A DNA stretch of 64,000 nt from Hemerocallis citrina (Eukaryota; Streptophyta; Magnoliopsida; Asparagales; Asphodelaceae): NCBI GenBank assembly GCA_017893485.1, contig JACEHZ010000372.1:1612001-1676000 (forward strand). Reading direction: 5' to 3'. Every line of letters starts with the position of its first letter. Within the stretch, counting starts at the first letter, position 1. Position numbers and translations under genes: made by a program. The notes under the pieces are model-generated. The model saw only the letters and a program-made list of their open reading frames with translations. It was not told the DNA's origin and ran no database searches. Below are positions 23,553 to 34,382 of the stretch, piece after piece.

Positions 23553-25666
23553 ATGTCTGTTTCCCATACTTCTTCTTCGTCCGAGCCCTCCCTCGGAGCC
23601 GACGGAGCTCCAACTTCGAGTCGAGCTGCCAAGGGTAAGAAGGTGTTCGGCAAGGACTCCATTGTTCAGGATCCGAAGCGCATGGGGGCGTTCGGCCAGC
23701 TGCCGGGACCGTTGACGGGGCTCCATAGGGTTCGAGAAATCCCAGAGGATAAGGCGGAACGGATAGTGTACGGGAGGGCGAGGTCGTTCGAGGAGAACGC
23801 GGCGAGGGAGACAACGGAGGCCGACGAGACGGTGTCGATTCTCTCCGAAGAGGACCTGGATTCGATTCGGGACTGCTTCCAGATCCCGCGGGAGTACGAG
23901 CTTATGCTGCCGGGCCCCGGGGTTAGGGCCAACTCGCCGTTGCCGGTGACTATGTGTTGCTGGCCGGTCGACGCCTTTATCACCGGAGCTCGGCTACCTC
24001 TCCATCCGTTCGCGGTAACGGTCTTAAATTGGTTCGGGGTCAGCCCTATCCAACTTATGCCGAACGCCTGGAGAGTCATAAACGGCTTCGTACTCCACTG
24101 CCAGGCGGAGGGGATTCAGCCGGAGTTGAATGTGCTTCGAACTATCTATCAGCTGCACCAAGGGAATAGGTCGGCCTACCGGTACTATCTGACTCCGAGG
24201 CATGGGGGGAGGCTGGTCCTCTGTCCGGACTCTATCAAGTTTTGGCGCGAGAAGTACCTTCTGGTGCGCAGCGCGGAGGCCTGGCCTATTCCCGTTGGTT
24301 GGGTGGAAGGTGTTTCGAAGAAGGTGAAGGCGCCTCCGGCACTTCGACCCGAAGACGAAGACGCCGTACGGGTGCTTCTCGATCGGCCGAAGTATGACTG
24401 GAGGGAGTTGACGGAGGACGTCTTGTATGAGGGAGGGCTCGCACATGTTAACCCCAGTACGCTGCTTTTATTTATCGTCTTCGTTTCCTTTTTGCTTTCT
24501 TTCCCTTGTCTTGTTCCGAGCTAACCAACTTAACTTTTGGTGCAGAGCAAATGGACTACCAAGTAGTGCTAGCGTTGAGGACGAGCCTCGCCAACAAGGC
24601 TCCGAGGAAGAGGAAGAGGGTGGCGTCGAAGCAGCCGGCGCCCAAGGCCCCGAAGATTACGGAGGTGGCCGAAGAGGTAGAGATCTTGGATTCCCCCGTG
24701 GTCGAGGTCGGGGCCGCTTCGTCGTCGGCCAAGGTTGGCGAGTTGCCCGTCACCGAGGTCCTGACCATGGTGACGCCGCCGTTGACAAAGGCGGCCGAGG
24801 AGCTTCTGACCGAGGCTCATAAAAGGATCCACGTCCCGGACTAGCAGGTTCGGAAGCACGACGGGTTCCTGGGTAATTCCTTGGCGAGCATGGAGGCCGT
24901 CAAGCACCTCGCCACGCCGAAGGATCGCGCGGCGATGGAGGCCGGACGAGAGGGAGACGACATCATCGAGATAGCGCGCTCGGCGGTGTCGGTAAGTGCT
25001 GAGCCAAGCTCCCTCCTCTTCACGCCGACCTTCTTAAGTTTGTAATTTTTGTGACTTTTTGCATTTTATCCGCAGATCGTTGTTCACTTCGGGCACCTTA
25101 CCGAGAGGTTGGCGGCCCAGGAGAAGGAGATGAAGAAGGAGAACGACCAGGCCCGGAAGGAGAGGGACAAGATCCGGGGCGAGCTCGACAAACTCGAGCT
25201 GAATTTTGAGGCGAAGTCGGCGAGGGCAACCTACCTCGAGGACCGGGTCAAGACGCTGGAGGACCAGCTTCGGCAGCAGAAGGAGGAGGTGGCCAAGCAG
25301 ATGGCGGATGCGGCCGAGGCCCAAGCGGCGGCAGTGAAAAAAGCGGAGGAGGCTACTTTGGAGAAGGCGCAGGGCTACCTCGCCGTGAACATGGCCAAAG
25401 CTTTCGCCGACGCCCTTGCCCGAGTCACGGCGGCCTACCCCTCTGTTGACGTCTCGGGTTGGCAGCTTTTCCCGGGGTACGTCGAAGGCTTTGACCCCGA
25501 ATCGGAGTGGGAAGAAGAAGAGGAGGAAAGAGGCGACGACGAGCCATTGGTCGATCCAGCCACCGGAGCTCAGGGGTCGGTGGTCACCCCCTTGGCAACG
25601 GTTGCCCCTTCGGAGGCGTCGCCCTCGACCCCTTCTCGCCGCCCCAGGAAAGAGGTCGAGCACTGA
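23553..25666 (+). pseudogene. antisense gene 1 of element B: 'putative gypsy type transposon'-like protein, three exons, one stop
   Basis: Exons are 23553-24456, 24546-24991 and 25076-25666. Intron 1 (GTACGC...GCAG) is phase 1 and intron 2 (GTAAGT...GCAG) phase 0, as in A and C. Exon 1 carries the conserved block (EYELMLPGPGVRAN, GARLPLHPF, SIKFWREKY) at residues ~110-240. Exon 2 opens with PRKRKR (nuclear-localisation-like) and ends in a conserved DGFLGNS...KHLATPKD segment. Exon 3 is an alanine/lysine/glutamate-rich coiled coil with an acidic EEEEEE tail. TAG at 24842-24844 in exon 2 sits where C has TGG, so the copy is broken by one G-to-A change. The gene runs opposite to gag-pol and converges with it. 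Function unknown. Confidence 0.82.
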
Positions 25667-25712
25667 TCCCGTCTGTTTTTTTTTTTTGTTTCTTTTTGTG
25701 TAACGCCTAATA

Positions 25713-25728
25713 GCGGACTGGCCACCGC
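25713..25728 (+). promoter_or_regulatory. conserved 16-bp motif GCGGACTGGCCACCGC (element B)
   Basis: Identical to the motifs 3' of antisense gene 1 in A and C, 47 bp after the stop. It is preceded by a T-rich run and TGTAACGCCT, which is also in C, and followed by AATGAATGAAA, a weak poly(A)-signal-like sequence. Confidence 0.6.
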
Positions 25729-25743
25729 TACTTTTTGTAATGA

Positions 25744-26808
25744 ATGAAAAACTTCAACTTTTTGGGCTCGGCGTCTTGCACTTGTCTGTTGTATGTTAAG
25801 TGTTCGAGAGTTTGTTCACTAGAACCCCCGAAGTCTAGGACTTGGGCCATGTCTGAACTTTTGTTGCTCATCTGTATTTCTTTTCAGCTCGCCCTGGTAG
25901 ACCAAGAGATCAAGCGCGCAGGGTCGGACGCCAAGGTTCGAGCCGAGGTCGGGCTCGGGGCGACAAGGTTGAGTCTGGCGAGGTGTAGAGAGCGACTTTA
26001 CGAGGTCGAGCTAGGACTGCGCCGAGCCAAAACAGAGCGAGGACAGCTCCAACTTATCTTAGGGCAGCGGGACAGCGATATCCGGCGTCTGGAGGGCAGG
26101 ATTGCCGAGATGACTGCCTCGGGTGAGGGCGGTGCCTCGCCATCTGCCTTCACTAGTAGCCTTCGGACCAAGTGCTTTCGCCACACGCTGTCCAAGGTAA
26201 CGGCGGAGAGGGACGACCTGCTTTCGGAGATTCAGCACTTGCAATCTACGGAGACTAAGCTTCGGACGGAGGGAGAGGAGCTGACAACTAAGGTGGCCGA
26301 TCTCACGGCTGAACGAGATGAATTGGCGGCCGAAGTCGATGTTTTGAAGAGAGCTACCGTCGATAGGAGCATCGAAGTCACCCATCTTCGTCATCTCATC
26401 GCGAGCCATGTTGGAGTTCCGACCTCGGCCGTACCGGCGTCCTTTAAGGCCGACGCGCAAGATGGTTCATTGAGGGGTCGGATTTCCGAGCTGGAAGCGG
26501 AGGTGGCTCGCCTGAGGCCGCGTTCGGGGCCGATTAATGTGAGGAGCACGTCATGCACCCGAGCGGAGAGCGAGCGGGGCATCACCTTTTACGAGATGGC
26601 GACCCGCGAGCGCCTCGGCCATCCGAGCCCGGGGGACGCGCAGAGCTCAGTGGCCATTTCGTCAAGCGGCGCATCCGTCGGCGTGACGGCCAGAAGCAGT
26701 GCCGAGGACACGTCTCAGCTTGCCGGCCTGGGATCGGGTTCCGGAGGCAAACGTCGCCGACCTCAAGTGTCCTTGAAGAGGAGCATCCCTGTACCTCGGA
26801 AGCGTTGA
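25744..26808 (+). CDS. second antisense ORF of element B: coiled-coil protein with basic C-terminus
   Basis: Open from ATG 25744 to a stop at 26806-26808 (354 codons). A strong splice acceptor (TTTCTTTTCAG, ending 25887) opens an exon in phase 0 at 25888, as in element A, so the first 48 codons may be intron. From 25888 the protein is mostly long coiled coil (repeated TAERDDL/TAERDEL motifs), then RSTSCTR and ERGITFY, a serine/glycine-rich stretch and a basic tail (GKRRRP...PRKR) that looks like a nuclear-localisation signal. The last ~170 residues match the C copy closely. Function unknown; it could be a separate gene or an alternative last exon of gene 1. Confidence 0.6.
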   Translation: MKNFNFLGSASCTCLLYVKCSRVCSLEPPKSRTWAMSELLLLICISFQLALVDQEIKRAGSDAKVRAEVGLGATRLSLARCRERLYEVELGLRRAKTERGQLQLILGQRDSDIRRLEGRIAEMTASGEGGASPSAFTSSLRTKCFRHTLSKVTAERDDLLSEIQHLQSTETKLRTEGEELTTKVADLTAERDELAAEVDVLKRATVDRSIEVTHLRHLIASHVGVPTSAVPASFKADAQDGSLRGRISELEAEVARLRPRSGPINVRSTSCTRAESERGITFYEMATRERLGHPSPGDAQSSVAISSSGASVGVTARSSAEDTSQLAGLGSGSGGKRRRPQVSLKRSIPVPRKR

Positions 26809-26901
26809 TGGGTCCGGGTTCGGTGTCTTGTAATCTTCGCTTTTTAGCTTCTTGTAATCGTTTAGTGTCTTGTAATATTGATGTATGTAAGGGTTGTTTT
26901 T

Positions 26902-26907
26902 AATAAA
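26902..26907 (+). terminator. poly(A) signal AATAAA after the second antisense ORF, element B
   Basis: AATAAA ~95 bp after the stop, with T-rich sequence before it. C has AATAAA at 49059-49064 in the same place. Confidence 0.55.
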
Positions 26908-27039
26908 GTTGGAATCGTTTTAACTGTCGTCATATCATAGTTGCTCAATGTTTGCTCTGATTGTGGAGTCGTGGAACCGAGGTCTGAGACTTGGTGTTTT
27001 TGATTGGTGTTGACCGCCGAACTTAAGCGCGTAATACGG

Positions 27040-27665
27040 TCAGTGGCACGAACGTTCGGTGAACGATGCCGAGCTGAAAAGTGCCGAACTCACGCCCGTA
27101 AAACGATCGGTGGTACGAGTTTTCGGTTAACCGTGGCGAGCTGAAAACGTGCCGAACTCACGCCCGTAAAACGATCGGTGGCACGAGCGTGTTCGGCGAA
27201 CTGCAGCGAGCTGAAAACGTGCCGAACTCACGCCCGTAAAACGATCGGTGGCACGAGTGTGTTCGGCTAACTGCAGCGAGCTGAGAACGTGTCGAACTCA
27301 CGCCCGTAAAACGATCGGTGGCATGAGGGTTCGGCGAACCGTGCCGAGCAGAAAACGTGCCGAACTCACGTCCGTAAAACGATCGGTGGCACGAGTGTGT
27401 TCGGCGAACTGCAGCGAGCTGAAAACGTGCCGAACTCACGCCCGTAAAACGATCGGTGGCACGAGTGTGTTCGGCGAACTGCAGCGAGCTGAAAATGTGC
27501 CGAACTCACGCCCGTAAAACGATCGGCGGCACGAGTGTGTTCGGCGAACTGCAGCGAGCTGAAAACGTGCCGAACTCACGCCCGTAAAACGATCGGTGGC
27601 ACGAGTGTGTTCGGCAAACTGCAGCGAGCTGGAAACGTGCCGAACTCACGCCCGTAAAACGATCT
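27040..27665 (+). repeat. tandem array, 70-bp unit, ~9 copies (pol side of the antisense genes, element B)
   Basis: Same unit and direction as 21237-23110. The first and last copies are the most diverged. Confidence 0.93.
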
Positions 27666-27679
27666 TGGCAACAAAGTGT

Positions 27680-28440
27680 TGGAGTCCGAACCTTTGTAAG
27701 ATTGAGGGCGTGGGAGCAATTCCGAATGGCGAGCTGCCTCTGGTTCGCTCGGAATCGAACTCACGAAGCAGAATCGAGCCAAGTGTTGGACTCCGGAACC
27801 ATCGTAAGATTAAAGGCGTGGGAGCAATTCCGAATGGCGAACTACCCCTGGCTCGCCTATTGGCGAACTTGCGGAGTAGATTCGAACCAAGTGTTGGACT
27901 CCGTACCATTCAACGGCTGTGGGAGCAATTCCGAATGGCGAGCTACCTCTGGTTCGCTCGGAAGCGAACTTGCGAAGCAGAATCGAGCCAAGTGTTGGAC
28001 TCCGGAACCATCGTAAGATTAAAGGCGTGGGAGCAATTCCGAATGGCGAACTACCCCTGGCTCGCCTATTGGCGAACTTGCGGAGTAGAGTCGAACCAAG
28101 TGTTGGACTCCGTACCATTCAACGGCTGTGGGAGCAATTCCGAATGGCGAGCTACCTCTGGTTCGCTCGGAAGCGAACTTGCGAAGCAGAATCGAGCCAA
28201 GTGTTGGACTCCGGAACCATCGTAAGATTAAAAGCGTGGGAGCAATTCCGAATGGCGAACTACCCCTGGCTCGCCTATTGGCGAACTTGCGGAGTAGAGT
28301 CGAACCAAGTGTTGGACTCCGTACCATTCAACGGCTGTGGGAGCAATTCCGAATGGCGAGCTACCTCTGGTTCGCTCGGAAGCGAACTTGCGAAGCAGAA
28401 TCGAGCCAAGTGTTGGACTCCGGAACCATCGTAAGATTAA
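27680..28440 (+). repeat. tandem array, 209-bp unit, ~3.5 copies (pol-proximal, element B)
   Basis: Each unit is two related ~104-bp halves (GGGAGCAATTCCGAATGGCGA ... CCAAGTGTTGGACTCCG). Period is 209 bp (for example 27919 and 28128). The unit is homologous to the 214-bp unit in element C at 49740-50596, unlike the flanking arrays, which differ between elements. Confidence 0.92.
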
Positions 28441-28480
28441 AGAATTAAAAACAGAGACGTGGTAGCGAATGCGAAAGAAC

Positions 28481-28492
28481 TTTATTTATTAA
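28481..28492 (-). terminator. putative poly(A) signal just after pol, element B
   Basis: On the minus strand AATAAATAAAG lies ~110 bp after the pol stop, in a block conserved with C (50636-50649). It could end a shorter gag-pol mRNA before the arrays. Inference only. Confidence 0.35.
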
Positions 28493-28601
28493 TATCTAAT
28501 GGTCGGCTGCTTCTAAAGTTGCTAGCCGTTATTACAATTAAAAAAGAACAAAGGAAAAATTACTAGTAGCAGGAGAGGAGTGGCCCGACATCTCGAGTTA
28601 C

Positions 28602-31600
28602 TTAGATAGGCGGGGTTGCCTTCTCTTGGTATTTCAAAAGATGGTCGGCGTTCCAAGTCCTGGGAATTTCTCTACCCTCAAGATCTTCTAGCTTGTATGC
28701 ACCGGGGCGGATCACTTTGGAGACTTTGTACGGTCCCTCCCAATTTGGGGCCAGTTTGCTCTTCTGTCCGGGGAACGAAATGGCCAGTTTTCGGAGTACC
28801 AGATCCCCTTCTTTCAGGTCGGTTGGTCGGACCCGTTTGTTGTAGGCGAGTTCGATTCTTCTCCGATAACTTTGCTGCCGTATGGCTGCCCTTTCCCGGA
28901 TTTCGTCTATCAAGTCCAGGCTCGTTCTGAGCTCCCTGGCATTCTGTTCTTCTTCAAAGGCTACCAGGCGAGGAGAGGGTATCCCAACTTCTAGTGGGAT
29001 GAGGGCCTCGGACCCATAGGTGAGATTGAACGGACTCTCGCCTGTCGGGGTCCGCTTCGTGGTTCGGTAATTCCACAACACATTGGGCAGCTGATCGACC
29101 CACAATCCCTTGGAGCACTTGTCGAGTCTCTTCTTGATGCCGGAGAGGATCTGTCGGTTGGCATTCTCGGCTTGGCCATTTGACTGGGGATGAGAGACGG
29201 AGGAGAAGCGGTGCTGTATGGCTAGGTCTTCACATAAGGCTCGGAAGGCAGCTCCAGCGAACTGCGTACCGTTATCTGTAACTACGACTCGGGGAACACC
29301 GAACCGGCAGATTACATTTTTTCAGAAGAATTGAACGACTCTATGTTCGGTAATTGTAGCCAGGGGCTCGGCCTCTACCCATTTCGAGAAATAGTCGACT
29401 GCCACGACTAGGAACTTCAATTGTCCGGGGGCCGGTGGAAATGGCCCAAGTAAATCCATCCCCCACATTGCAAAGGGGATCGGACTTGATAAGGAGGAGA
29501 GTGGTGCTTGTGGAAGGCGTCGGATGTCGGAATACTTCTGGCAGGAGGTGCATTGCCGAACGTGTCGTTCGGCATCCCGTAGGAGAGTGGGCCAGTAATA
29601 CCCGTAGTTTAACACTTTGCGTGCCAAGGCTCTGGAGCCGGAGTGGGCTCCGCCGATGCCCTCATGGAGCTCTTGCAGGGCGTAATCGGCTTGTCCGGGG
29701 GAGAGGCATCTTAGGTAGGGTCGACCATCCACCTGGGTGAAGGAGCGCTTATACAGAATGCCTTCGACCAGTATGTAACGCTCGGCTCGGGTCCTTATCT
29801 TTCGGGCTTCCTTCGGATCCCTTGGGAGGAGTCCGTCTCTTAAAAACTCGACGAGGGGCTTCATCCAATTATCATCGAGGGGGAGTGGCAGTGTTTCGAC
29901 GGAGTTGAAAGCCTCGTCCTCTATGCTTGGCTTGAGGAGGACCTCTATCAGAACAGTTTGTTCGAGGCCTTGCAGGGATGAGGAAGCTAATTTGGACAGG
30001 GCGTCGGCCTGGGCATTTTCCTCTCTGGGGATTCTTCGGATGAGGGCCTCCTCGAAGAGCGCCATGAGGCTCTTTACTTTAGCCAAGTACTTTACCATCC
30101 TGTCATCGCGGGCTTCATATTCGCCGAGGACCTGGTTGACGACCAACTGAGAGTCGCTGAAGATCTGCAGGCGTCGCGCCCCCGCGTTTCGGGCCATCCC
30201 GAGGCCGGCTATGAGTGCTTCGTATTCGGCTTCGTTATTCGAGGCTTTAAAGTTTATCCGGAGGGAATATTGAAGGACAAAGTCGTCTGGGCCCGCAAGG
30301 ATGACTCCAGCCCCGCTCCCCTCGTTGCAAGAGGATCCATCGACATATACCGACCAGATAGGCGGTCCCTTCGTTGTCTGCTCGGAGTCGGGGATAGTTG
30401 TTTCAACTATGAATTCGGCCAGCGCCTGCGCCTTGATGGCGGTTTGAGGCTGATAAGTAATATCATGTTGGCTCAGCTCGATCGACCACTTCATGAGGCG
30501 GCCGGAAGTCTCTGGCTTGTGAAGGATCTGTTTCAACGGCTGGTCGGTAAGAACGACCACCGAATGAGACTGGAAGTATGGCCGAAGCTTTCTTGCAGCC
30601 ATTATCAGGGCGTAGGCTATTTTCTCAATTTTCGGGTACCGGAGCTTGGCGTCCCGGAGCACTTTGCTGACGTAGTAAATGGGCTTCTGAGTTCTTTCTT
30701 CTTCCCTGACTAAGACCGCACTTAGTGTCTGTTCCGAGGCTGCCAAGTAGAGGTAGAGGGGTTCGCCCGGTATGGGTTTGCTGAGAAGGGGCGGATTGAC
30801 GAGGTAAGCCTTAAGCTGGTCGAAGGAATCTTGTTGTGGCTGCCCCCACTCGAACCCCTTAGTCCCCCTCAGGGCTTTGAAGAACGGGAGGCACTTCTCC
30901 CCAGACTTCGACAAAAAGCGCCCAATGGCGGCTAATCGACCAGTCAGTTTCTGAACTTCTTTGACGTTTCTAGGCGGGGCCATGTCCAGTATGGCCCTGA
31001 TCTTCTCCGGATTCGCCTCTATTCCTCGTTGGCTAACCATAAAGCCGAGGAACTTGCCTGATGAGACGCCGAACGCACACTTGTTCGGGTTGAGTCTCAT
31101 ATTGTGCTTTCTCAAAACATCGAACGCTTCTTGGAGGTCGGCCACGTGATCAATGCCTTGGATGCTTTTCACAAGCATGTCATCCACGTACACTTCCATG
31201 TTTCGGCCAATCTGGGCCTGGAATACCTTGTTGACGAGGCGCTGGTATGTTGCCCCTGCATTCTTTAGGCCGAACGGCATGACTCTGTAGCAGTAGAGTC
31301 CTTGGTCGGTCACGAAAGATGTCTTCGGAATATCCGGGGGGAACATCCTTATCTGATTGTAACCCGAGAAAGCGTCCATGAAGCTGAGGAGCTCATGTCC
31401 TGAGGTGGCGTCAATCAGAGTGTCGATGCTCGGCAGAGGGAAGGGGTCTTTAGGGCAGGCCTTGTTGAGGTCAGTGAAGTCAATACAGATTCTCCATGTT
31501 CCGTTGGACTTTTTCACCATTACTACGTTTGACAACCACTCAGGATAATTTACTTCCTGTATGAACCAGGCCTTCAACAATTTGTCCACCTCTTCTTTGA

Positions 31601-34331
31601 TAGCGAGTTGACGCTCGGGAGCGAACTTGCGACTCTTCTACTGGACCGGTTTGGACCCCGGATCAACACTGAGGCGGTGGACCAAGAGTTCTTCGGAGAT
31701 ACCGGGCATGTCTGCAGCTGACCATGCGAACAGGTCTTGGTTGGCTCGGATGCATCTTACAATATTCGCGTATAGTGCGGATGGGAGGGTCTTGCTGACA
31801 AAGAACCTGCGGGTCGGCTCCTGCTCCGAAAAGAGTACCTCCTCCAGCTCATCTACAGGCTCGGAAGTTGGCCGAGCAGCATCTTGTGGGATCTCGAGTG
31901 TTTCTAAGGAGAGGACGGGTCCGAGGGTGGAAGTCATATAACACTTGCGGGCCTGTTCCTGATTGCCCCTAACTTCTCCCACTCCAGCCCGAGTGGGGAA
32001 TTTCATTTTGAGATGATAAGCAGAAGGGACGGCCTCAAGAGCGGCCAGGCCGGGCCGACCCAAAATGACGTTGTAGGCCGCTGGGACATCTACGACCATG
32101 AAATCCATTGACTCCGTGCGGATAGTAGGAGTTTTGCCTGCTGTGACATCGAGGGTAATCACCCCTTCGATCGTCACCGGCACTCCCGTGAACCCATGGA
32201 GCGTGTACCCGGCGGGCTTGAGTCTGTCTCGGGAGAGCTTCAGCCCTTTAAAAGCGTCGAGGAATAGGATGTTTACGGAGGAACCGTTATCTACTAAGAT
32301 CCTTTCGACTTTGAAATTGGCCATGTGAAGGTTGATGACGAGTGCGTCACAATGAGGGGTGCGGACGCCCTCGAGATCTTCGTCAGAGAAGGTGACGGGC
32401 ACTCCGAGGCCTTTGGGGGGAGGGGTGGCTCGGACCGAGTTGACTTCTCTTATAAAAGCTTTCCGAGAAGAGTTCGAGGAGCCCCCCATTGGACCCCCAT
32501 GGATAAGGTGGAGGACTCGCTCTTCCTCGAATTCTGGCGTCTCTTCCCGTTCCGGACGCTTGTTAGCCCCCCGAGGCTGGGGAGGAAGTTCGGCTCCGTC
32601 CTTTCTTACAAACTTCGCCAGCTGCCCTCTCTGGATAAGTGCTTCGATCTCGTTTCTCAGAGCCCGACAGTCGTTGGTGTCATGCCCATGGTCCCGGTGA
32701 TAGCGGCACCATTTGTCTTTATCTCTCCTTTTGGCAGGGGTGTTCATCTTTGGGGCTGGAGGCAAGACCCCTTCTTTCTCGACTTCCATGAAAATGGCAG
32801 AGATGTTTGTGGTGAGGGGAGTAAACTTTTCGAATCTAGGGGGAGGTCGGCGCTGGCCGGCATTATCCTTTTGAAACTTCTTTGGTCCCTCTTCTTCGGT
32901 TCCCTTCCTCTTAGACCCGGAGGCGGTTCCTTCCCAGTTGGGCTGTTCCTCGGCCTCTTCAGCTCGGATGTACTTTTCGGTGCGGAGGAGGAGGTCAGAA
33001 AAGTCGTGCGGTGGTTTCTTGGCGAGGGAGGAGCGGAGGTTGGAATTGAGGATATTGGATTGGAATGCCGCGGTGGCGACGGATTGATCGAGGGATGTGA
33101 TGGTTCTGGCCTCAGCTGTGAACCTCTTCACGTAGTCCCTCAATTTCTCCCCCTTCTGCTGACGGAGGTGCAATAGAGAGATGCTGGTCTTCTCGGCCCT
33201 TCGGCTGCTGACGAAATGGGTGATGAACATGGTTTTGAACTGTTCGAAGGAAAATATTGACGCCGGGGCAAGGCGAGAGTACCATTCTCGAGCTGGGCCT
33301 TTGAGAGTTGCAGGGAATGTCTTGCAGAGGAGGGCATCGGAAGCTTGATGGAGGAGCATCAAAGTCTTAAAGCTTTCGATGTGGTCAACTGGATCGGTCT
33401 CCCCAGTGTAGTTCTCGAACTGGGGAGGTTTGAAACCGAACGGCACAGGAGCCTCTACTATGGTCCGGGAGAACGGGGGTCGGCTAGGACGTAGGGTCCT
33501 CCCCCTGAGCTCTTCTTCTCGGTTTATCTGCCCCAAGAGTTTTTCCACCTCGTTTAGACGGCGGTTCATGGATTCATCTCTCCGGCGGTGATCTGCCGGG
33601 CCACGGGACTCGTCTTCGTATGAGGGGGAGCGAGGGCTGCGGCGATAGTAACTTCGAGAACGGCGAGGACTTGGGGTGCATCTGGAATTGGTAGGAGCGG
33701 GTCAAGGAGAAGGAGACCGTTGACGAGGGCTCCGGACCGGAGGAGGGGATGGGGCCCTCGGCTCTTTGGGGTTCTGACGGAGGTTGAGGGCCTGTTGTAC
33801 CATTGCTTGGAACTGCTGGAACTCGGCACGGGTGATGGGCGCCTCATTGTTCCGAGGCTGCTGCCGGCCTGCTAGAGAGTGCCTCCTTCGGTAGTGGTCG
33901 GGGGAGTCCTTCCTCCCTCTTCGGACCGGGGACCTCCTGTGCTCTCGGTGTCGGGGGGATCGCTCTTGCTGGCAGGAGGCTTCCCCCCGAGCCCGCTTTT
34001 CATCTAGATGGCGACGAAGGTCATCATCTTCCGGGCATTTGGGAGGGGCATTGTGGCGACCAGAGGCTCGGGGATGATGGGAGGCCATGGAGGCGCTGGA
34101 GGCGTTGTGGATGGAGATGTTCTCTTGGTGGAGAGGTTGTTTCTGGGGGTTAGGCCCCTTGGGATCAGGAGGTGGAGGGTTCCGTTGGAGTGGCTCTTCC
34201 ATGGTAGGGGGGAGTTGCCCTTGTTGCTGAGCGGGATCAGGATGGACTTCTTGCTGGTCAGGGTTGGGCGCTCGGTTGGAGCCCCTAGATCTAACTTTGC
34301 GAGGCGGCATGACAGGAGAGAACCTGTTCAC
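28602..34331 (-). pseudogene. gag-pol: gag-pol of element B, three premature stops
   Basis: The frame from ATG 34331 to the stop at 28602-28604 is collinear with the intact C protein and has no frameshift, but three stop codons interrupt it. They are TGA at 33702-33704 (CGA in C; late N-terminal basic region), TAG at 31638-31640 (CAG in C; between protease and reverse transcriptase) and TGA at 29322-29324 (TGG in C; integrase core). All are C-to-T or G-to-A changes. Domain order and motifs are as in C: basic proline-rich N-terminus, gag, CHHC knuckle, DNGSS protease, YVDD reverse transcriptase, two RNase H modules, HHCC and DDE integrase. No full-length product is possible without readthrough. 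Confidence 0.93.
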
Positions 34332-34361
34332 CGGGAAGAGGAGAGGTCCCTATTCGTTTGT

Positions 34362-34379
34362 TTCCCACAGACGGCGCCA
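34362..34379 (-). other. primer-binding site of element B
   Basis: Minus strand TGGCGCCGTCTGTGGGAA, 3 bp inside the 5' LTR end. Same site as in A and C. Confidence 0.8.
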
Positions 34380-34382
34380 ATC

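Noticed and set aside
32325..33176. Long plus-strand frames opposite gag-pol in B and C (also 52304-52870, 54482-55207)
   Set aside because: Mirror frames of a GC-rich coding sequence. They have no independent motifs, and the conserved antisense genes lie elsewhere.
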